Below, piece after piece: positions 1 to 5,846 of a stretch of DNA of 8,316 nt. The notes beneath the pieces were generated by a model. The model ran no database searches and was not told where the DNA came from. It saw only the letters and a program-made list of their open reading frames with translations. Each line of letters starts with the position of its first letter. Position 1 is the first letter of the stretch. The DNA comes from Omnitrophica bacterium GWA2_52_8 (GTDB lineage Bacteria > Omnitrophota > Omnitrophia > Omnitrophales > Aquincolibacteriaceae). The position numbers were made by a program, and so were the translations under genes. Location: assembly GCA_001804025.1 (NCBI GenBank), contig MHFC01000019.1, positions 9,758 to 18,073 on the forward strand, written 5' to 3'.

Positions 1-669
1 CTGTGCCAGCCGCTTGACGAACTCCGCCATGACCGGCGCGGGCCAGCGTTTCAACCGCGCATCACGGCCCCAGGACTCCCCCCCTCCCGGCGCAATTGTT
101 ATTATTTTCTCGTGCGGCAAAATGCCTTGTCTGCGAAGAATTTGCTGTGCTCTTTCGCGGGCGCCGGGCGGCAAATAAAATTCCATATGACGCACATCGA
201 CCGGAATCCCGGCCAGTTCAGCCAGTTCGGCATAATAATCCACCACGTGACGCTGGCAAAAACCGTCCGGCAGGGACAAGCGGTGCGTATGAAAAAATCC
301 GCGGCTCTTATAATCAAATCCGGCCCGTTTCGCAATACCGAGGTATGCCGCCGCCCAAAATCCGTACTCACGGCTCAGTGAATAATCGAGCAAAAGATCA
401 TAACGTCTTTTTTTTAATTGCCTTCCCAGTACTATCCATTCTCGAATACGCGTCAAAAAATCCTGCTCATGCATCCTCTCTTTGTCCAGGACCCAGACCA
501 CGTCGACATGTGGATTGGCCTCCGCAACTTCGCGGGTCCTTGAGCCCAAGAGCAGATCCACCGATTCAACGGTCGGAACAAGTCTGAGGGCGCGCAAAAC
601 AGGCGTCATAAATAAAAAATCGCCGATTCCGAACGGATGAACGACCAAAACACGCCGCAACGATTTCAT
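1..669 (-). CDS. GT9 (ADP-heptose:LPS heptosyltransferase-like) glycosyltransferase, 3' end cut off by the window
   Basis: This frame stays open from ATG at 669 to the window edge, giving 223 codons of the N-terminal two thirds of a GT9 glycosyltransferase. The family transfers heptose or related sugars from nucleotide donors to LPS core at the cytoplasmic face of the inner membrane. Visible motifs are the N-terminal VHPFGIGDFLFMTP (residues 10-23), whose Asp17 matches the family's conserved catalytic Asp, and APGGGESWGRDARLKRWP (193-210), whose Lys207 before RWP matches the phosphate-binding Lys. The GGG-x-W-G stretch before that Lys is longer than in the other four GT9 domains here, so this is a different subclade. 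The start overlaps the upstream stop as ATGA (666-669). An AAGGGA ribosome-binding site lies about 11 bases upstream, a long spacing, so translational coupling is likely. The C-terminal donor-site motif lies outside the window. Family assignment is firm; donor and acceptor are unknown. Confidence 0.9.
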   Translation of the reverse strand, partial: MKSLRRVLVVHPFGIGDFLFMTPVLRALRLVPTVESVDLLLGSRTREVAEANPHVDVVWVLDKERMHEQDFLTRIREWIVLGRQLKKRRYDLLLDYSLSREYGFWAAAYLGIAKRAGFDYKSRGFFHTHRLSLPDGFCQRHVVDYYAELAELAGIPVDVRHMEFYLPPGARERAQQILRRQGILPHEKIITIAPGGGESWGRDARLKRWPAPVMAEFVKRLAQ

Positions 670-1736
670 AGGCGCGATGCTTCCCTTGTCAGGGGTTGTA
701 GAAAGGTACCGGCAGCAACCATGACTTCATCAACAGTAACTTCCCGAAGTGCTTTTACACCGCTCGGCACGCTGGCCATGTCATCGCCCTGGCCGCAAAG
801 CACGCGTGCGTTTTCATAGAGCGGTCTCCAACGTTCCGGCGAAAGACCGGGCTGGTTCCGGACAAAAATCGAGACCGTGTTGACCCCAAGCGCCTGCGCA
901 ATATGCACGGGGCCGGAGTCATTTGAAATCAGAAGGCGTGATTTCTTGAGCAACGCCCCGAGCATCGCCAACGAAAGATGACCGCTTAGATCATAAACCC
1001 GGGGCAAGCCGCCGGCAGCCTGACGGACATGTTCGCGATCCTGCCGCGAACCAATACCGATGACTGAAACCGGATAAACGGCCGTCATCTTTTCCAGCAA
1101 TTCGCGGAATTTGCCCAACGGCCACATTTTCGTCAAATCGCTCGCCGCAGGATTGACGGTGACAATCGGGATATTTTGCGGCACATTAAAATGCCGCAGG
1201 AGATCTTCGAGCGATCTTTGCGCTTTTTCCGGAACGGGAAAATAGGTTTCCAGTTTTTCGGGACATTCAATGCCAAGGCTTTCAAGCGGCAAAAAATTAT
1301 ATTCAGCCTCGTGTTTCTTCCCTTCTTTTTTGATGTCGGAATAAACACGGGTCAGGGCCCAAGGACTCCGGCGGTCCCATCCAATACGCACGGGAATTCC
1401 GGCCAGCCAGCCGGCGAAATGCATGCGGTTGGTCGCATGCAAATGAATCACGACATCATATTTTTTTTTACGCAGGGACCAGGCAAACCGCAAATTTCCA
1501 AAAAAACCGCGTTCCGCACCTTTTTTATCATAAAGGATCACTTCATCCAGATACGGGTTCCCTTCCACAATTTCGCGGTTTTCAAGGAAGGTCAGGCAGC
1601 CAAGCCGCGCGTGCGGGTATTTTTTTCTTATCACGGGAAAAACCGCCGTCGACAACACCAAATCGCCGATGCGGTCCGCACGCGTAACCAAAATACGCGG
1701 TTCTTTTTTAGCGTTCAACGCCATAGAGCAGTTCAC
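666..1736 (-). CDS. GT9 family glycosyltransferase (heptosyltransferase-like), single domain
   Basis: This is a single-domain GT9 protein of 356 residues from GTG at 1736, or 352 from ATG at 1724. I prefer GTG because a GGAG site (1744-1747) lies 7 bases upstream of it. The frame stays open to 1895, but using that start would mean a 188-base overlap and a non-family N-terminal tail. Motifs numbered from the GTG are RADRIGDLVLSTAV (19-32; Asp25 is the conserved catalytic position), NPAASDLTKMWPLGKF (195-210; Lys203) and SNDSGPVHIAQALGV (271-285; Asp273). It departs from its neighbours after this point: the usual FGPTDP loop is replaced by FVRNQPGLSPERWRPL, and the Cys-rich C-terminal tail is absent. 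The start overlaps the upstream tandem GT9 gene, and the stop overlaps the next GT9 start as ATGA. A role in LPS core assembly is likely from context; the sugar is unknown. An A9 run lies within the gene at 1461-1469. Confidence 0.92.
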   Translation of the reverse strand: MNCSMALNAKKEPRILVTRADRIGDLVLSTAVFPVIRKKYPHARLGCLTFLENREIVEGNPYLDEVILYDKKGAERGFFGNLRFAWSLRKKKYDVVIHLHATNRMHFAGWLAGIPVRIGWDRRSPWALTRVYSDIKKEGKKHEAEYNFLPLESLGIECPEKLETYFPVPEKAQRSLEDLLRHFNVPQNIPIVTVNPAASDLTKMWPLGKFRELLEKMTAVYPVSVIGIGSRQDREHVRQAAGGLPRVYDLSGHLSLAMLGALLKKSRLLISNDSGPVHIAQALGVNTVSIFVRNQPGLSPERWRPLYENARVLCGQGDDMASVPSGVKALREVTVDEVMVAAGTFLQPLTREASRL

Positions 1737-3738
1737 GGCAGGTCTCCAAAACATCTTTCGTTTCAAGATCTTCAAAACAGCTTTGCCTCTCAAAACGGCA
1801 GGCCGGCTGTCCGCAGGGAGAACAAAAAACAGGCTTCCGTATGACCTTAAAAAACGGCCCCTCATGCCCGTATTTAAGAGCGTCCGTCGGACCAAAGAGG
1901 GCCACTACCGGACAGCCCAATTCATAGGCCAGGTGCATGACGGCGCTGTCGTTTGACAAAACCAGAGCCGAACGCCGGATCACCGAGGCCAGTTCACGCA
2001 GCTTCATTTTTCCCGCAAGGTTGTAGATCCGCTCCGGATCAGCGCCTGTCAGGGAAGCCGCCATACGGCTTTCTCTTTCGTCTCCGACCAAAAAAATATC
2101 GCACGGGGTTTCCTGTAACAGGGCCCCGATAACTTCTTTGTATTTTTTAAGCGGCCAGGTTTTGAGCTCGCTTGCGGCCACGGGTGCGACAACAATCCAA
2201 TTTTTCGGCGAACGGACACCCTGTCTGTTTAAAACCTCCTGGGCACTGCGCTCATCCGCCGCATCAAAAAAATCAAACCGTAAATCCGCCGGTTCGGAAA
2301 TCCCCATACAGGCCAGCATTTCCAGATGCCGTGCCCGCATCGAGGTTTGCTTCAAGTGCCTTAACAAGGGGCTTCTTTTTTTTGCGTGTACGAGATAAGG
2401 GATCACCGTATGGCGCAAATCCAGCACAAAATCATAATCCCTTTCACGGAGGGCCTGAACTAATTCCCATTTATGCCTGAATGTTTTCTTTTTATCGTAA
2501 ACCAGCAGCCGGTCAATGATGCGGCTTCCCTGCAAAATACCCTGCGCGCGCGTTCCTGCAACAACCGTCAGCTCGCTGTCGGGAAAAGCGGATTTTAACG
2601 AGGCCATGACGGGCGTCGTCATAATCACATCGCCGATATTGCTGAGCGTGATGAGCAGCACTTGTTTCGGCCGTTTTTCACGTAGCTCCGTTTTTTCACC
2701 GGCAATACCGGCCGTTTGATTTTTGCGAAAACGCCACCATTCTTTTTTTTCAATTTCCGCCAGTACCGTTTCCGGAAGGAGACGCTCCAGCCAGCCGCCC
2801 TCCGGCAGGGCTTTGTCCATCCAAGGGACGCGGCAGCCTTCGGGGACAAAACGCAGAACGGCTATTTGACCGACCCCGCGCGGACCGGTCAATTCCGGGT
2901 CCGTCGGGCCAAACAGGGCAAGGACAGGCGCTCCGGCCGCAGATGCGATATGCATCGGACCGGAATCTGCGCTCACAAGAAAGAGCGCTTTTTCAAAAAG
3001 AGCCGCCAGTTGACCCAGAGTGGTCGTGCCGGTCCAAAGAATCACCCGCGCCCGCCGCACCTGACGGGAAAAGTCTTCGGCAAGCGGCAAGTCCCCGGGC
3101 GCTCCCGTAATAACGACCGGAATCTGCCAGCGATCGTGCAGCAAATCGGCCAATTGCGCGAAATGCCCCGCCGGCCAGCGCTTCGGCTCCCAATTCGCTC
3201 CCAAATGAAAACACGCATAGCGGGGCAACTGTTCCGCATCCAAACGGCGGCCGATATCTTCACGGTCTTGCTGGCGAACACAAAGGCGGTATTGGGTTTG
3301 ATCGCCACGTTCAAAACCGGCGCCGTATAAAAGTTCCGCAAAATAATCGACCTGATGCATCGGGGCGGCAGGTTCGGCAACGGGCTGCGTCAAAAAAAAC
3401 AAACGCCCGCGGCCGTATCCGATCCGTTCCGGAATCCCCGCACACCAGGCCAAAAATGCCCGCGTCCGCGACCGGTGAAACAAATAAACCTGATCAAAAC
3501 CTTCCCGCCGCAGAGCCCGCACAAACCGGTATTTCGCAAATAATGAGCGGTGTTCTTTCCGTTCATCAAATAAGAGCGTCCTTGCAACCGAGGGCTGCGT
3601 CTCCAAGATTCCCCGACAGCGTTCGGGGCAGGCACAAACAATTTTTGCTTCGGGATATTTCCGCAGGATGATTTCGATTGCCGGAAGCTGGAAGAGAACA
3701 TCGCCAAGCCAGTTTTTAGTAAAAACGAGGATTTTCAT
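1708..3738 (-). CDS. Tandem GT9-GT9 fusion glycosyltransferase (two heptosyltransferase-like domains)
   Basis: This is a 676-residue protein with two complete GT9 domains; a usual family member has about 330-360 residues. Domain 1 (about 1-330) has FTKNWLGDVLFQLPAI (6-21, Asp13), HLGANWEPKRWPAGHF (178-193, Lys186) and SADSGPMHIASAAG (256-269, Asp258), followed by ALFGPTDP (274-281). Domain 2 (about 357-676) has TLSNIGDVIMTTPV (364-377, Asp370), APVAASELKTWPLKKY (518-533, Lys526), SNDSAVMHLAYELG (595-608, Asp597) and ALFGPTD (613-619). It ends in a Cys tail, Cys639, Cys642, Cys647 and Cys654, which domain 1 lacks. The NWLGD form in domain 1 resembles the WaaF (heptosyltransferase II) side of the family, though this does not settle the substrate. 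Both domains keep the catalytic-type residues, so both may be active and add successive sugars to the LPS core. A charged linker of about 25 residues joins them, and its coding DNA holds an A8 run. The start overlaps the upstream stop as ATGA. Confidence 0.93.
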   Translation of the reverse strand: MKILVFTKNWLGDVLFQLPAIEIILRKYPEAKIVCACPERCRGILETQPSVARTLLFDERKEHRSLFAKYRFVRALRREGFDQVYLFHRSRTRAFLAWCAGIPERIGYGRGRLFFLTQPVAEPAAPMHQVDYFAELLYGAGFERGDQTQYRLCVRQQDREDIGRRLDAEQLPRYACFHLGANWEPKRWPAGHFAQLADLLHDRWQIPVVITGAPGDLPLAEDFSRQVRRARVILWTGTTTLGQLAALFEKALFLVSADSGPMHIASAAGAPVLALFGPTDPELTGPRGVGQIAVLRFVPEGCRVPWMDKALPEGGWLERLLPETVLAEIEKKEWWRFRKNQTAGIAGEKTELREKRPKQVLLITLSNIGDVIMTTPVMASLKSAFPDSELTVVAGTRAQGILQGSRIIDRLLVYDKKKTFRHKWELVQALRERDYDFVLDLRHTVIPYLVHAKKRSPLLRHLKQTSMRARHLEMLACMGISEPADLRFDFFDAADERSAQEVLNRQGVRSPKNWIVVAPVAASELKTWPLKKYKEVIGALLQETPCDIFLVGDERESRMAASLTGADPERIYNLAGKMKLRELASVIRRSALVLSNDSAVMHLAYELGCPVVALFGPTDALKYGHEGPFFKVIRKPVFCSPCGQPACRFERQSCFEDLETKDVLETCRELLYGVER
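1744..1747 (-). promoter_or_regulatory. Ribosome-binding site GGAG that favours the GTG start at 1736
   Basis: The minus strand reads GGAGACCTGCCGTG, so GGAG sits 7 bases before GTG at 1736. The in-frame ATG four codons later (1724) has no comparable site at a normal distance. The site lies within the end of the upstream tandem GT9 gene, so the two genes overlap by 29 bases if GTG is used. Confidence 0.55.
2743..2750 (-). other. A8 homopolymer at the seam between the two GT9 domains
   Basis: On the coding strand, codons 330-332 of the tandem GT9 gene (GAA AAA AAA) contain eight consecutive A, exactly where domain 1 ends and the linker begins. One added A would place a TGA in frame at 2696-2698; one lost A leads to a stop at 2625-2627. 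Either slip would release a stand-alone first GT9 domain. A8-A9 tracts are known sites of RNA polymerase slippage in bacteria, but whether slippage occurs here is unknown. Confidence 0.3.
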
Positions 3739-5846
3739 GCCGTCTCAGCCAGATACTTCCGGATTTGCGAGTGCACTTCTTCCACTGAAATCTGCCGCAT
3801 GCAGGCAAATTTTTCATGATTCGAACAGGTTCCGCGGTAACAGGGTTGGCAAGCCAGACTTCGCGCAACAACATGAATATGTTCCCCGGGCGGCACATGC
3901 CGGCGCGGGTCGGTGGGGCCGAAAAGAGCCACGATCCTTACCCCCATGGCCGAAGCCACATGCAGCGGCGCCGTGTCTCCCGTCACCATGACTTTAAGCC
4001 GTCCGACAAGGGAGACAAGTTCCTTAGGCGAGGTCTTTCCGATCAAATTGACGGTATGCCCGGCAGGCCATTGAGACAATTCTCCCGCGCAGGCCGCATC
4101 TTCAGCCGCTCCGATCAGCACGATTTTGCAGTTCTTTTCAAGCACCAGTTTTCCAGCCAGATTTTTAAAAAATTCAGCCGGCCAGCGCTTCGTTTCCCAT
4201 TTAGGACTCGATCCGAGCACCAGCCCGATATAGCGGTCATGGCCGTTTTGCGCCGTGCCCAGCCATTGCGCGACGCGGTCTTCCGACTCCGGGTCCGGCC
4301 ACAACTCAAGGCGTTCATCCACTGAGCGGATACCGAGTTTTGCCAGAATTCGGGCCTGATTTTGCACCGGAGGTTCGGGAGAGTCAAAATGCGGGTCGGG
4401 ATGGTTCAATAAAAATCCCGTCCGGCCGCGCATAAATCCATAGCGGTCGCCGATACCCGAAAAATAACCCAGCAGGTGCGTCCATTTTGAATTTTGAAAA
4501 TCAATGGACATGTCAAAACCTTCGCGTCGCAGGCGGCGGCATAGCTTCAGGAAGTATCCCGGATGAGACAAGCGGTCGCGGTCGATCGGGATGACCTCGT
4601 CGACGTAGGGGGACACAGACACAAGCGGCGAAAATTTCCGGTCGACGAGAAGCGAAATTCTTGCGTCCGGGAATTTCTTGCGGATCATGCGCAAACTCGG
4701 CACGGCAAGGATCACGTCCCCCATGGCCCCTAGTTTCAGAATTAAAATTTTACGGTGATGCTTGACCTCTTCATAAACTTTGACCGTTTGTTCGACCATT
4801 TGTTCGAGCGTAAATCGGCTCCGGACTTTCTCGCGTAAATGCTGGGCCAGACGGCGGGCAAGGGCGCGGTTCATCAAGAGATCCTTGATCGCCTTGCCCA
4901 TGGCTTCAACATCCCCGCAGGGCACCAGAATGCCGTTCTCGCCGTGATCAATCACATCCAGCACGCCGCCGACATGCGTCGACAATACCGGCGTGCCGAC
5001 CGCGCCGGCCTCAATCAAAACACGGCCAAAGGCTTCGGGCACCAGTGTTGAAAGGACCAGGAGATCCGACTGGGCCAAGAGCTCCGGAATGTCCCGCCTT
5101 GTCCCGAGTAGTTTTACGCACGATTCAAGTCCGAGTTGGCGAATCGTCTTCTCAAGAAGCTGTGTGTACTTGTGCTTTCCCTTTCCTTCCGATCCCACGA
5201 GCCATACTTCCACGGACTGCACCTCCCGGCGCAAATAATGGATGGCGTGCAAAAATTCAACCTGCCCTTTGATGGGCGACAACCGTCCGATATTGATAAT
5301 GCGAAAAGGTCCGGCAGAAGGTTTTTGAAGGTCCCGGTAGCGTTCATTTTCTTTTTGGAACTGGGACAAATCCACGCCGCGGTGCACGAGCCGTATTCTT
5401 TCGGGCGAAACGTTAAAATGATCGATCATGTGCCGCCCCACGACCCGGCTGATCACAATCACGCGTTTCCCCCAGCCCATCACATGACTAAGCGGATGGG
5501 TCGAATAATACCCGTGACAGGTCGTCACAAACGGCACCCCGGTCCGGCGCGTTGCAAGGCAGACAATCCACCCCGGAACACGGCTTCGAGCATGCACAAT
5601 TTCAACCTGTTCCCGGCGGATGATATCCGCCAGTTTCGAAACCAGTCCGAGGCCGAAAAGGGTTTTCTGATGTATGGGCAGCGTATAATGCGGCACTCCG
5701 ATCTTTTTCAACTCTGCGACCAGGTCTCCGCCGGAAGAAACCACCACGGATTCGTGGCCGAGACGCTTTAGCGCCCGTACAATATCAATCACACCCCGTT
5801 CAACGCCGCCCACCTGCAGGGACGGAAGAACCTGCATAATCTTCAT
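3735..5846 (-). CDS. GT4-GT9 fusion: retaining glycosyltransferase joined to a heptosyltransferase-like domain
   Basis: This is a 703-residue protein of two glycosyltransferases. Residues 1 to about 361 form a GT4 (GT-B fold, retaining) enzyme: LPSLQVGGVERGVIDIVRAL (7-26) is the N-terminal glycine-rich loop, GRLSPIKGQVEFLHAI (187-202) carries the donor-binding region, and PEAFGRVLIEA (270-280) supplies the E-x7-E motif (Glu271, Glu279). Residues 366-703 form a GT9 enzyme with LKLGAMGDVILAVPSL (370-385, Asp377), GSSPKWETKRWPAEFF (545-560, Lys553), TGDTAPLHVASAMG (622-635, Asp624) and ALFGPTDP (640-647), then a Cys tail at Cys666, Cys669, Cys674 and Cys682. The domains meet with almost no linker. 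The start is ATG at 5846 with a GAGG site 7 bases upstream, overlapping the preceding stop as ATGA. Both halves look intact, so the protein probably performs two consecutive sugar additions during LPS core synthesis on the inner face of the cytoplasmic membrane. Exact sugars are unknown. Confidence 0.93.
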   Translation of the reverse strand: MKIMQVLPSLQVGGVERGVIDIVRALKRLGHESVVVSSGGDLVAELKKIGVPHYTLPIHQKTLFGLGLVSKLADIIRREQVEIVHARSRVPGWIVCLATRRTGVPFVTTCHGYYSTHPLSHVMGWGKRVIVISRVVGRHMIDHFNVSPERIRLVHRGVDLSQFQKENERYRDLQKPSAGPFRIINIGRLSPIKGQVEFLHAIHYLRREVQSVEVWLVGSEGKGKHKYTQLLEKTIRQLGLESCVKLLGTRRDIPELLAQSDLLVLSTLVPEAFGRVLIEAGAVGTPVLSTHVGGVLDVIDHGENGILVPCGDVEAMGKAIKDLLMNRALARRLAQHLREKVRSRFTLEQMVEQTVKVYEEVKHHRKILILKLGAMGDVILAVPSLRMIRKKFPDARISLLVDRKFSPLVSVSPYVDEVIPIDRDRLSHPGYFLKLCRRLRREGFDMSIDFQNSKWTHLLGYFSGIGDRYGFMRGRTGFLLNHPDPHFDSPEPPVQNQARILAKLGIRSVDERLELWPDPESEDRVAQWLGTAQNGHDRYIGLVLGSSPKWETKRWPAEFFKNLAGKLVLEKNCKIVLIGAAEDAACAGELSQWPAGHTVNLIGKTSPKELVSLVGRLKVMVTGDTAPLHVASAMGVRIVALFGPTDPRRHVPPGEHIHVVARSLACQPCYRGTCSNHEKFACMRQISVEEVHSQIRKYLAETA

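Noticed and set aside
1176..1844. 222-codon plus-strand open frame
   Set aside because: It lies antisense to the single-domain GT9 gene and the end of the tandem GT9 gene, whose motifs are clear. Its product is rich in basic and low-complexity stretches and has no recognisable domain.
1737..1895. Extended N-terminus of the single-domain GT9 up to 1895
   Set aside because: It would overlap the tandem GT9 gene by 188 bases and add about 53 residues not typical of GT9, while GTG at 1736 has a well placed GGAG site and is close to the expected family start.
2716..3330. 204-codon plus-strand open frame
   Set aside because: Antisense to domain 1 of the tandem GT9 gene; no family features, and the opposite strand encodes conserved active-site motifs.
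5136..5771. 211-codon plus-strand open frame
   Set aside because: Antisense to the GT4 half of the GT4-GT9 gene; its product shows no domain and is best explained as a shadow frame.
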